Assembly: GCA_020054175.1 (NCBI GenBank)
Contig: JAGVLR010000244.1
Coordinates: 1 to 28,349, forward strand
DNA from: Candidatus Dadabacteria bacterium
Lineage (GTDB): Bacteria; Desulfobacterota_D; UBA1144; Nemesobacterales; UBA2774
Length of the DNA: 28,349 nt
Direction of reading: 5' to 3'
The position numbers and the translations under genes are program-made. Below are positions 15,066 through 22,740 of the stretch, piece by piece. The notes beneath the pieces are model-generated. The model was not told where the DNA came from. It was given only the letters and a program-made list of their open reading frames with translations, and made no database searches. Each line of letters opens with the position of its first letter. The first letter of the stretch is position 1.

Positions 15066-15935
15066 ATGTCTTTAGTGATGGCTATGCAATTCGGGGATCG
15101 TATTTGCATACTCTCCGATTCCATGATTTCCAATTCAGCCTCAGTCGACGACGAGGCAATCTCGGGCCAGCTCAAGACGGTCGTCCTCAATAAAGAGATC
15201 GCCGTTTCATATTCCGGCCCCGCCGACAAGGCTGTCGGAAAGATACGAGAAGTAAGGAATGATCTGGCTAACAGGGTGTACTTCGAAGAGGTCCTCGAAT
15301 CGCTCTCGGAGTTCACGAGGAAAGAGGGCGAGAGCGTGGACTTCATCGTCTCTTCCCACATATCAATCCCCAAGCTCTACAAGATAGCCGGGGGCGAGAT
15401 CCATTACGGCCTCGATATGTATTGGATAGGGAATGAAGGGGCGGTGTCGCGCGTTCTGAAAGAGATCGAAAAGGGAGAGCCCGTTGCCGGCTCGCTGCCG
15501 CGCGGCATGACTACCGAGGAAAAGAGGTTCAGAGAGGCGTTCAGGAAGGTTGTGAGCGGGCGGAACGTGCCGCAGGCCGGGGGGTTCGTTTTCGACTGCA
15601 TCGGCTCCAAGGACGGATATTATTACAATACCGACGCCGGGGTTCACACGGGGAGCGGGATGTCGATAGGAATCTCTTTCGATTACGCGCCGGGGCACAG
15701 CTCCCAGAAGCCCGGAAGCGAGCTCAGCCTCGTCTCACCGAACGGCAGGAGCCTGCCTCTTGCCGGGGCCTACTTCGAAGAGAGCCACATGGGTTATATA
15801 TACTCACCGCTCGACCCTCACCTCGACAGGAACAAACCCGGAAGCCCCGAGATGGTGTATCCGGTGACGCTCCAGGGGTTCGTCAGCGAGGTCGAGAGGT
15901 GCGCGAGGCGGCTGGAATTGTATCTGGGAAGATGA
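15066..15935 (+). CDS. Proteasome/HslV-like Ntn-hydrolase homologue with Ser1
   Basis: The 289-residue protein starts M-SLVMAMQFGDRICILSDS. If the initiator Met is removed, Ser is residue 1 and Asp is residue 17. This matches the spacing of Thr1 and Asp17 in HslV and proteasome beta subunits, where the chain likewise begins with a hydrophobic strand and a short turn. Lys36 (QLKT) could stand for Lys33, and the following NKEIAVSYSGPADKA resembles the conserved Gly-x-x-Asp-Ala stretch after it. HslV is about 175 residues, so this protein has an extra 100 residues or so. An Ntn-hydrolase fold is an inference from these motifs; peptidase activity is unproven. No hslU or Clp-like ATPase is nearby. 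The ribosome binding site (GGTG) is weak. Confidence 0.65.
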   Translation: MSLVMAMQFGDRICILSDSMISNSASVDDEAISGQLKTVVLNKEIAVSYSGPADKAVGKIREVRNDLANRVYFEEVLESLSEFTRKEGESVDFIVSSHISIPKLYKIAGGEIHYGLDMYWIGNEGAVSRVLKEIEKGEPVAGSLPRGMTTEEKRFREAFRKVVSGRNVPQAGGFVFDCIGSKDGYYYNTDAGVHTGSGMSIGISFDYAPGHSSQKPGSELSLVSPNGRSLPLAGAYFEESHMGYIYSPLDPHLDRNKPGSPEMVYPVTLQGFVSEVERCARRLELYLGR

Positions 15936-15975
15936 TTTCCGTGCCTGCTTTGTACGCACGCCGTTAAAATCCGCT

Positions 15976-16002
15976 CGATTTTGAGATAAAAATTCAAAAT
16001 CG
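15976..16002. repeat. 9-bp perfect inverted repeat (CGATTTTGA, TCAAAATCG)
   Basis: The two 9-bp arms are separated by 9 bases and lie 40 bases after the Ntn-like gene, 75 bases before the next one. The following bases (CCCGATAAG) are not T-rich, so it is either a weak terminator hairpin or a binding site. Confidence 0.45.
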
Positions 16003-16077
16003 CCCGATAAGACCTTGAAAAGCGGAAATTAATGCTTATCCTATCCTTGATAACGTTTTGCATGGGGTGAATTTTTA

Positions 16078-16362
16078 ATGATTAATACTGAAAATCTCGA
16101 CCGTACTGGAACCAAGTTCTCACGCAGCATATACCTCGGGCAGATCAAAAGGACCACTCTCAATAAACCCGTCAACGACCTCAGCGAAAAGGAGCAGGAG
16201 CAGTATACGAGCCTCTCCCGGCAGATGAAGTGGGGCAAGGAAAACGGCTACAACCTCGTGCTTACCCGCGACAGCGACGAGATCGACTGCTGGATGATAA
16301 GAGATACATCCATGGACGACCTCAATCCGCTCTTCAAAAAAACTATCCTCGAAGTTTTCTGA
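16078..16362 (+). CDS. Hypothetical 94-residue cytoplasmic protein
   Basis: The small protein has no signal peptide or membrane segment. It is rich in charged residues, with a SEKEQEQYTSLSRQMKWGKE helix-like middle, a strand-like NGYNLVLTRD segment, and a Cys-Trp pair (DCWMIRD). GGGGTGA before the ATG is a reasonable ribosome binding site, and an intrinsic terminator follows the gene. Those signals and the codon use support it being real. I do not recognise the family, and the neighbours (Ntn-like protein, DksA) do not suggest a role. Confidence 0.6.
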   Translation: MINTENLDRTGTKFSRSIYLGQIKRTTLNKPVNDLSEKEQEQYTSLSRQMKWGKENGYNLVLTRDSDEIDCWMIRDTSMDDLNPLFKKTILEVF

Positions 16363-16389
16363 TACTGTAAACGTAAAAACTCAAAGAAG

Positions 16390-16430
16390 TTCCATTCCGC
16401 GGCTCATGCTCGGCGGAACGGGATTTTATT
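16390..16430 (+). terminator. Intrinsic terminator after the 94-residue gene
   Basis: TTCCATTCCGC pairs with GCGGAACGGGA (one mismatch, one G-U pair) around a 12-base loop, followed directly by TTTTATTG. It lies 28 bases after the stop codon. Confidence 0.6.
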
Positions 16431-16554
16431 GTATGTTGATTTGACGGACCGGTACGTAAATCCGTGCTTAATTAATTTTACTTTGCCGGGCCGATTTGTT
16501 ATTCTAAAATTCAGGGGCTCACCAACTGCGGCGCCCCCATACGGAGTGTTAATC

Positions 16555-16881
16555 ATGGATGCTTACGCTGAAATAATCGAGAGTCTCAAGGCCAAAAAAA
16601 TCGAGCTCGAAAACAGGCTCGGGAGAATAGAAAGCTCTCTCAGAAAAACCCACGACAGGGATTGGGACGAGCAGGCGCAGGAGCGCGAGGGCGAGGAGGT
16701 TGTGGAGGCCCTCGACGAGGGCATCCGGACCGAGCTCGACCAGATAAACGCCGCACTTTCCATGGTCGACAGGGGCGAGTACGGCGTATGCGTCATGTGC
16801 GGCGATCCGATACCCATCGGCAGGCTCGAAGCCCTGCCTTATACCGACCGCTGCGTCGTCTGCGCGCGGGAATCCGAATAA
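16555..16881 (+). CDS. DksA/TraR-type C4 zinc finger protein
   Basis: DksA-like proteins bind RNA polymerase through its secondary channel and adjust transcription, often with ppGpp. The ATG at 16555 is chosen because GGAG lies 8 bases before it; the open frame upstream carries unrelated sequence. The 108-residue product has an N-terminal coiled coil (about 3-72, interrupted by DRDWDEQAQERE near the tip) and a C4 zinc finger with Cys79, Cys82, Cys100 and Cys103 (CVMC, CVVC). The family motif YGVCVMCGDPIPIGRLEA-P is intact. It is shorter than E. coli DksA (151), nearer to the YocK/TraR-size group. A GC-rich hairpin follows the stop. Confidence 0.92.
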   Translation: MDAYAEIIESLKAKKIELENRLGRIESSLRKTHDRDWDEQAQEREGEEVVEALDEGIRTELDQINAALSMVDRGEYGVCVMCGDPIPIGRLEALPYTDRCVVCARESE

Positions 16882-16884
16882 CCG

Positions 16885-16908
16885 GCCCGGGAGGAAATCT
16901 TTCCGGGC
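16885..16908 (+). terminator. GC-rich hairpin after the DksA-like gene
   Basis: GCCCGG and CCGGGC can pair, with an inner GGAAA/TTTCC pairing, 4 bases after the stop codon. A strong T-run is lacking (GGCGATTTCG follows), so termination here is plausible but may be partial. Confidence 0.4.
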
Positions 16909-16969
16909 GGCGATTTCGAGAACGGAATCCATTTAAGCCCAGGGGATTGTTAAGCCGAAGTTAACTTTT

Positions 16970-16998
16970 TTGACGTCCATCCGCTTTCGGTTTATAAA
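16970..16998 (+). promoter_or_regulatory. Sigma-70-type promoter of the partner-switching operon
   Basis: TTGACG (5 of 6) and TATAAA (5 of 6) are separated by exactly 17 bases. The likely start of transcription is near 17005, about 45 bases before the STAS gene. This is the best promoter match in the window. Confidence 0.7.
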
Positions 16999-17051
16999 CT
17001 TGAGAGCGCGGCCGGCCGGGTTCATTACCGCCACGCTCGGAGGCTGAAACG

Positions 17052-17399
17052 ATGGATATGACCGTCATAAATGCTGACGACGAGCTCACTCATGTGAAGC
17101 TGCGGGGGAGGGTCGACCTCGATACGATCGGCGACCTCGACCGCGAATTCACAAGACATACGGTTACCCGGAGAAAGGACGTCATCGTCGACCTGTCGGA
17201 CGTCGATTACCTGGCGTCCATAGGCCTCAGGATGCTGATCACGGCTGCCAAGGCGCTTAACAAGTTCGGCGCGCGCATGGTGCTTCTGAACCCTCACCCG
17301 GACGTAGAGGACGTCCTCAGAACGGCCGGCTTCGACAAGGTGATGCCAATCGAGCACGACCTCGAAAGCGCCCGTGAAGTCCTTAAGGCTACGGCCTGA
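17052..17399 (+). CDS. STAS-domain anti-sigma factor antagonist
   Basis: Antagonists of this SpoIIAA/RsbV type bind the anti-sigma kinase when unphosphorylated and release the sigma factor. The 115-residue protein is a single STAS domain with the VTLRGRVDLD-like strand (14-24) and the phosphorylation site at Ser56 in DYLASIGLRMLI. GGAGG lies 8 bases before the ATG and a strong promoter is just upstream. It is the first gene of a three-gene unit with a PP2C phosphatase and an RsbW-like kinase, which would dephosphorylate and phosphorylate Ser56 respectively. Identification is firm; the target sigma factor is unknown and not in the window. Confidence 0.93.
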   Translation: MDMTVINADDELTHVKLRGRVDLDTIGDLDREFTRHTVTRRKDVIVDLSDVDYLASIGLRMLITAAKALNKFGARMVLLNPHPDVEDVLRTAGFDKVMPIEHDLESAREVLKATA

Positions 17400-17426
17400 G
17401 AACCCGGGTACGAAACAGCGGCGGAT

Positions 17427-18629
17427 ATGGAAACCAGGGCAGCCGGACAGGATATCGCACAAGTGAGCGCTCCGCGCGCGACTGTTCTCGTTGTCGCGAG
17501 CGACCTTGGTCTAAAACTCTTAGTCAGCCAGAAATTCAGGAGAGAAATAAGGGAGAACGAGCTTGCGTTCGTCTTCGCCGAAGACGGAGGATCCGCGCTT
17601 AAAACCCTAGGCAGGAATGACGTCGACGTCGTGGTGACGGACGTTCAATTACCCGGTGCCGACGGGCTTACCCTCCTTTTCGATCTCAAGAAGTACTTCC
17701 CCAATATTAGGTCCGTCATAATTTCGGCATACGGAGATATGCGTACCATCAGGCGCGCTCTTAACCTCGGCGCGTTCGACTTCCTGACGAAGCCGATAGA
17801 TCTCGACGACCTCGGCGTGACAATTCTCAAGACCGTCGAGGAATCCCTCACTCTCAAGCATGCCGTAAGAGACAGGGAGCGTCTTACGGCGATAAGGCAG
17901 GAGCTGGACGTTGCCCGGAGGATTCAGCTCTCGATGATTCCGAGGACGTTCCCGGCCTTCCCTGAAAGAAACGAATTCGACATCTATGGCGACATCAAGA
18001 CGGCGCGGGACGTCGGGGGCGATTTCTACGACTTCTGTATCCTTGAGGGCGACAGGCTGTATTTCGCCATCAGCGACGCCTCGGGGAAGGGCGTTCCGGC
18101 CGCTCTCTTTATGGCTGTCACGAGGACGATGATCAAGGCCGACGCCGTAAAAGGCCACTCTCCGGAAAAGTGCCTTTCAGAAACCAACAAGATCCTCTGC
18201 ATGGAAAACGAATTCTCGATGTTCATCACGGCGTTCTGCGGCATACTCGACATAGGGACCGGCGAGGTTACATATTCGAACGGCGGCCACAAGCTGCCGC
18301 TCCTGCTCCGGGCGGGGTCGGAGATTGAAACACTTCAGAATACGGACGGGATAGCGCTCGGAGTTCTGGAAGGGGATTCGCTTTACGGCCTCGGAAGGAT
18401 GAAACTCGGACACGGAGACACCATATTTCTTTACAGCGACGGGGTGACGGAGGCTGTAAACAGGGAGCTAGAGCTTTATACCGACAAGAGACTCGCGAAT
18501 GTGCTGTCGGCTGTCGGTCCGGGCCTTCCAAAGGATGCCGTCGAGGCTGTTCTGGGCGCCGTCGAGATTTTTTCGGAGGGGGTTTCCCAGACGGACGACA
18601 TGGCGCTTCTCGCCATCAGATATAATTAA
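17427..18629 (+). CDS. Response regulator fused to PP2C (RsbU/SpoIIE) phosphatase
   Basis: The 400-residue protein joins a receiver domain (about 18-135) to a linker coiled coil (about 136-170) and a PPM-type Ser/Thr phosphatase (about 185-398). Phosphatase metal ligands are visible: GGDFYDF (Asp199), DASGKGVP (Asp217), SDGVTEA (Asp338) and TDDMALL (Asp390/391). The receiver has the phospho-acceptor Asp72 (VVTDVQLPG), Ser100 and Lys122 (LTKP). The usual acidic pair after the first strand (DD in VVDDE) is replaced by ASD (24-26), leaving at most one acid, so Mg2+ binding and phosphorylation may be altered. It would dephosphorylate the STAS protein encoded just upstream. Signal and partner kinase are unknown. 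Confidence 0.93.
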   Translation: METRAAGQDIAQVSAPRATVLVVASDLGLKLLVSQKFRREIRENELAFVFAEDGGSALKTLGRNDVDVVVTDVQLPGADGLTLLFDLKKYFPNIRSVIISAYGDMRTIRRALNLGAFDFLTKPIDLDDLGVTILKTVEESLTLKHAVRDRERLTAIRQELDVARRIQLSMIPRTFPAFPERNEFDIYGDIKTARDVGGDFYDFCILEGDRLYFAISDASGKGVPAALFMAVTRTMIKADAVKGHSPEKCLSETNKILCMENEFSMFITAFCGILDIGTGEVTYSNGGHKLPLLLRAGSEIETLQNTDGIALGVLEGDSLYGLGRMKLGHGDTIFLYSDGVTEAVNRELELYTDKRLANVLSAVGPGLPKDAVEAVLGAVEIFSEGVSQTDDMALLAIRYN

Positions 18630-18632
18630 TCG

Positions 18633-19046
18633 ATGCCATCCGATTTAAATATCCGGCTCAGGAACGACTTTGGCGAGCTGGCCGGGCTTAGAGAAAAACT
18701 CAAAAAGTTTTGCGAATCGCAGAACCTCCCGCAGAGCGGCGTATTTGCCGTTATGCTCTCTCTCGACGAACTGGTTACGAATATAATCTCCTACGCGTGG
18801 GATGATAGGCTGGAGCACTCGATTTCGATAAGAGCGCGGTGCGGGGACGGCGTCGTGGAAATAGAGGTCGAGGACGACGGGAAACCCTTCAACCCCCTCA
18901 AATACGCGCCGCCGGATCTGTCGTCTCCCATAGAAGAGCGCCACATCGGCGGGCTTGGCATACACCTCATTCAAACCTACATGGACGAGATTGCCTACAA
19001 GAGGGAAGGGGAGCGGAATTGTCTTCTCATGAGGAAGAGGGTGTAG
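18633..19046 (+). CDS. RsbW/SpoIIAB-like anti-sigma factor, Ser kinase
   Basis: These GHKL ATPases hold a sigma factor inactive and phosphorylate the STAS antagonist. The 137-residue protein is typical in length. It shows the N-box with Glu46 and Asn50 (LSLDELVTNIISYAW), the G1 box DDGKPFNP (Asp81-82, Gly83), and the G2 loop GGLGIHLI (106-113). It starts 3 bases after the phosphatase gene stops, so the three genes are one operon. The lower-GC Shango block begins directly after it. Identification as a GHKL regulator is firm; its sigma target is not encoded here. Confidence 0.92.
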   Translation: MPSDLNIRLRNDFGELAGLREKLKKFCESQNLPQSGVFAVMLSLDELVTNIISYAWDDRLEHSISIRARCGDGVVEIEVEDDGKPFNPLKYAPPDLSSPIEERHIGGLGIHLIQTYMDEIAYKREGERNCLLMRKRV

Positions 19047-19086
19047 ATTGGTGGATTGACCTAGAAATATACCCCTAAACCATATA

Positions 19087-19095
19087 TGCTATAAC
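19087..19095 (+). promoter_or_regulatory. Extended -10 promoter before sngA
   Basis: TGCTATAAC fits the extended -10 pattern TGnTATAAT with one mismatch, in a 70-base AT-rich patch. Transcription would begin near 19102, 25 bases before the ATG. A second TATAAT at 19106-19111 is an alternative but would leave an almost leaderless message. Confidence 0.4.
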
Positions 19096-19126
19096 GATTT
19101 TCAAATATAATTTAATGAAATGAACA

Positions 19127-21382
19127 ATGGAAATAATCGTAATACTCACTTTTATTATTGTTATCGTTTATGTGCTTTATTCGTCTTCAACCAAACAGAA
19201 AGGCAAACCTTCTAAACCATCGTCCTACAAGATAAAACCCGTATCAGTCGAAGTTCGACAAGTTCAACATCACAACGCGGATGGAGATAGGCTCTGGATA
19301 CCTCAGAACCAATCTGTAACGGTTTCAGATTATAGAATCGACGGCGGTCTGATTTATGTTGGGGAGGAGTTAGACTCAGTAAGAAATGCTTATTCTCCTG
19401 ATCCGGCGCTCATAAATCCGAAACTAAAGGTCAATAAGATAAATCCCGACCATTCGGGTCATTCCATGACTTACTGGCCTTCGTATAATGACATAAAACC
19501 TGAAGCGCGCGCCGCGTATCTCGACTGGTTATCCACAGGAAGAAAAAATCCTACGGCATATATAGGATATGTGTTTTTGTTTTTTTATGGCTTGGAGCGG
19601 CGCCTTTTGATAGATTCCGATAAGTCTGAAAAGCCGTGTACTGAAGCAGCAGCAATCATAGCCGAAGTGGAAAGACTGCTGAGCATCTATGGTTATGATA
19701 GCTCGTTCAACGGTTATGCATCGAGCTTTCTGGCTATAGCACGGTTGAAATTCCAAACCAGTGACGATTCTGCTGTTTACAAAGAAGAAGGTGTCAGATG
19801 GGGTGAATATCCTCTCAACTTCAAAATTGCGTTAGCTCGGCTTTCTAAAAACAGACAACCAATTCCTTCAAGTCATGCGCTCTTATGGGCTGAATATCAT
19901 CCCGAGGTTTATTTTCGCACCCCAGCACAACGCTGTCGCGAGGAATTCGGGAAACTGTTTGATATTCGGTATAGGGAAAAATTTGGGGAAGGCCTAGTTA
20001 TAGAACCGAACAAGTCATATTTAAAGATTAACTACCAACCCGCATCCAGTTCTATTTATCCTATATCATATGAAGTAAAGGATTTGCCGGATCTTACGCG
20101 TCTTTCAAAACCAGTTTCCCAAATCCGTGGAATTATAGACCAATGCACGGAAGAGCTTAATTCATACAGCCGCTTTGTCGGCAGGAAGCCGGAAGAGAAG
20201 TCGAGCTTATCGGCCATTTCTCTCCTTCCAAAGGAATTGATAACTCAGATGAATTTGGGGAATGTCACTTCTCTCAGAAAATGGGCGCAAAATTTATTAC
20301 AATCTCAGGAGACAGCGGAGCTGCCGCCTCGGGAGCTTCTGAATCTTATGGATATTACCGGCGATAAAGCGCTTTCTAAATCCGACTGCGTCTCTATTGC
20401 ACAAATGCTTGGAATCCTGGGATACGGAATAGAGCCTGATATCAGATTCAGCGACAATAGAATCGACCCCGCCGGTAAGGCGGTGCTGTTCTCATTGGAT
20501 GAGAACGAGCCTCGAACCCCCGGACCTTCTTATAAAGCCGCCTCCGCTGCGCTACACCTCGCAGCGGCTATCTGTGCTGCTGACGGCTCTGTTTCGGAAG
20601 CTGAAGAGCTCCACCTCGAAAGGCACTTGGAATCATCCCTCCACTTGTCTCAACCCGAGCGGAAGCGTCTCAGGGCTTATATGAAATGGCTTGTTCTCTC
20701 TTACCAGGGATTTTCGTCTCTCAGGAAACATATAACTTCGCTCGACGACTTATCCAGAAAATCTATCGGATTTTTTCTCATTAACGTCGCCTGTGCGGAT
20801 GGCATTGTCGATCCCGACGAGATTAAAACGCTGAAAAAGATATACAAGCTTCTCAAGCTCGATGAAGAGACTATATACTCCGACATTCATTCCATACAGT
20901 CGGGGGGTGCTACCGAACCTGTAACTGTTCAGAATGCCTCGCCGGATCATGTCGAATATCCGATACCTGAAAGGGCCTTTTCCGCCCCAGCAGCAGGCGA
21001 TCGTACTCTGTTTTTGGACCAAAAAATTATTGACGATAGAAGGCAAGATACACAGCGAATACATATACTTCTCAGCGATATCTTCTCACGGAATGAAGAG
21101 CAGGAAGTGACTCAATCCCAGGATTCAGTTCTATCCAGCGGAAAAATGCAGACAGTTTTCGGTCTCGATGAATCTCACGGCGGACTCGTAAGAGAATTGG
21201 TTGTGCGGGGTTATTGGTCGAGGGAAGATTTCGAACGGCTCTGCGACAAATACGGCCTAATGCCTGACGGGGCAATGGAAACTATCAATACAGCAACCTA
21301 CGATCTGTTCGATAATCCATTCATAGAGGAAGATGAGGGAATAGAAATAAACCCGGATATAGTCAAAGAGATTGCAGAATGA
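19127..21382 (+). CDS. sngA: Shango anti-phage protein SngA, TerB-domain, membrane-anchored
   Basis: The 751-residue protein has one N-terminal membrane helix (about 3-19), a TerB_N-like region (about 60-250, with DGGLIYVG and YWPSYNDIKP), and a TerB-like helical core (about 470-590). It ends in a TerB_C-like region (about 640-745, with FGLDESHGGLVRELV and NPFIEEDEGIEIN). The core holds two acidic repeats, CAADGSVSEAEE (483-494) and CADGIVDPDE (556-565), of the kind that can bind metal in TerB. TerB proteins are known to associate with the membrane. No ribosome binding site precedes the ATG. It overlaps sngB by 4 bases. The domain set followed by a BrxD-like ATPase and an Lhr-like helicase matches Shango. 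Confidence 0.85.
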   Translation: MEIIVILTFIIVIVYVLYSSSTKQKGKPSKPSSYKIKPVSVEVRQVQHHNADGDRLWIPQNQSVTVSDYRIDGGLIYVGEELDSVRNAYSPDPALINPKLKVNKINPDHSGHSMTYWPSYNDIKPEARAAYLDWLSTGRKNPTAYIGYVFLFFYGLERRLLIDSDKSEKPCTEAAAIIAEVERLLSIYGYDSSFNGYASSFLAIARLKFQTSDDSAVYKEEGVRWGEYPLNFKIALARLSKNRQPIPSSHALLWAEYHPEVYFRTPAQRCREEFGKLFDIRYREKFGEGLVIEPNKSYLKINYQPASSSIYPISYEVKDLPDLTRLSKPVSQIRGIIDQCTEELNSYSRFVGRKPEEKSSLSAISLLPKELITQMNLGNVTSLRKWAQNLLQSQETAELPPRELLNLMDITGDKALSKSDCVSIAQMLGILGYGIEPDIRFSDNRIDPAGKAVLFSLDENEPRTPGPSYKAASAALHLAAAICAADGSVSEAEELHLERHLESSLHLSQPERKRLRAYMKWLVLSYQGFSSLRKHITSLDDLSRKSIGFFLINVACADGIVDPDEIKTLKKIYKLLKLDEETIYSDIHSIQSGGATEPVTVQNASPDHVEYPIPERAFSAPAAGDRTLFLDQKIIDDRRQDTQRIHILLSDIFSRNEEQEVTQSQDSVLSSGKMQTVFGLDESHGGLVRELVVRGYWSREDFERLCDKYGLMPDGAMETINTATYDLFDNPFIEEDEGIEINPDIVKEIAE

Positions 21383-22740
21383 CTAAAATAAAGAAAATTC
21401 GCTCGAAAGAAAGAGACGCCGTCATACAGTCGCTCCGGGCTGGTGTTGTTCCGAGGGTTGGCATACATCACATTCAGGTAGGAAGAGTTAAAGAGGTTCA
21501 AGCTCTTCTGGACGATATAGACAGGATTTCTGACGGCGGTTCCGCCATACGTTTTATTATTGGAGATTACGGATCAGGGAAGACCTTTTTTCTTTACCTC
21601 GTGAAGACAATAGCTATGGAAAAAGGACTGGTATCCGCGCAGGCCGACATGACGCCCGACCGCCGTATACATGCCACTGGCGGGCAGGCAAGAAACTTTT
21701 ATGCCGAGCTTATGCGTAATCTGTCCACCCGCACGAAATGGGATGGGGGGGCTTTGCCGAGTGTCGTCGAAAGATTTGTCGGCACTGCGGTTCAGGAATC
21801 GAAAGAGAACGGTAACCGCGTCGAATCGATTATACAGGACAGGCTGCAAAAACTTTCCGAGATGGTAGGCGGCTATGATTTCCCCGAGGTTGTCGCTGCA
21901 TACTGGAAAGGTCACGATACGGATAACGAGCAGTTGAAATCCGATGCCGTAAGATGGCTCCGTGGGGAATTCTCTACCCGTACGGATGCCAGAAATGCCC
22001 TCGGGGTCAGAACCATAGTCGATGATTCTAACGTCTATGATTACTTGAAGCTGATGGCGCTTTTTGTAAGACTGGCCGGATACAAAGGACTTATCATAGG
22101 GCTCGACGAGATGGTCAATCTCTACAAGCTTTCCAACACCAAAGCGCGGAATTCGAACTATGAGCAGATACTACGTATCCTGAACGACAGCCTGCAGGGT
22201 ATGGCGGGCGGTCTGGGATTCCTGATGAGCGGCACGCCTGAATTCCTGATGGATACGAGAAGAGGGCTATATAGCTACGAGGCGCTTCAGTCGCGTCTTG
22301 CGGAGAATGTATTCGCCGCTTCAGCGGACATCGTCGATTATAATAATCCCGTTCTCAGGTTGGCAAACCTGTCTCCCGAAGACCTCTACCTACTTTTGTG
22401 CAATATCCGGCACGTTTTCGCGGAAGGCGAGCCTGAAAAATATTTAGTTCCCGACGAAGCGCTTAAATCATTCATGGCTCATTGTTCCAACCGCATTGGC
22501 GATGCGTACTTCAGAACCCCGAGGAATACGGTCAAGGCATTCGTCGACATGCTGTCGGTGCTGGACCAGAATTCTCACATCACTTGGGACAGGCTTGTAG
22601 AAGATATAAATATCGACTCCGACAGAAACCCGGACCTTGAACCTCTGCCGTACGGGGACAACGATGAGGAAGAAGGCGGTTCTAACGGCTCTATGGGAGA
22701 AGGAGACGTTGACGATGACCTCAAAACCTTCAAACTCTGA
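21379..22740 (+). CDS. sngB: Shango ATPase SngB (BrxD-like, DUF2791)
   Basis: The 453-residue protein is a P-loop ATPase of the BREX BrxD/DUF2791 type. It has Walker A GDYGSGKT (62-69), Walker B LIIGLDE (238-244) with Asp243 and Glu244, a sensor-like MSGTPEFLMD (283-292), and Arg294-Arg295 as possible finger residues. The last 25 residues are very acidic and probably disordered. In BREX type 2 such an ATPase is paired with the helicase BrxHI; here the same pair follows a TerB protein instead, as in Shango. ATGA overlap with sngA and a 26-base overlap with sngC show tight coupling. Its biochemical role in defence is not known to me. Confidence 0.88.
   Translation: MTKIKKIRSKERDAVIQSLRAGVVPRVGIHHIQVGRVKEVQALLDDIDRISDGGSAIRFIIGDYGSGKTFFLYLVKTIAMEKGLVSAQADMTPDRRIHATGGQARNFYAELMRNLSTRTKWDGGALPSVVERFVGTAVQESKENGNRVESIIQDRLQKLSEMVGGYDFPEVVAAYWKGHDTDNEQLKSDAVRWLRGEFSTRTDARNALGVRTIVDDSNVYDYLKLMALFVRLAGYKGLIIGLDEMVNLYKLSNTKARNSNYEQILRILNDSLQGMAGGLGFLMSGTPEFLMDTRRGLYSYEALQSRLAENVFAASADIVDYNNPVLRLANLSPEDLYLLLCNIRHVFAEGEPEKYLVPDEALKSFMAHCSNRIGDAYFRTPRNTVKAFVDMLSVLDQNSHITWDRLVEDINIDSDRNPDLEPLPYGDNDEEEGGSNGSMGEGDVDDDLKTFKL

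Noticed and set aside
22637..22714. Earlier ATG start for sngC
   Set aside because: It extends the overlap with sngB to more than 100 bases, has no ribosome binding site as good as AAGGAG at 22715, and adds residues with no resemblance to the helicase family.
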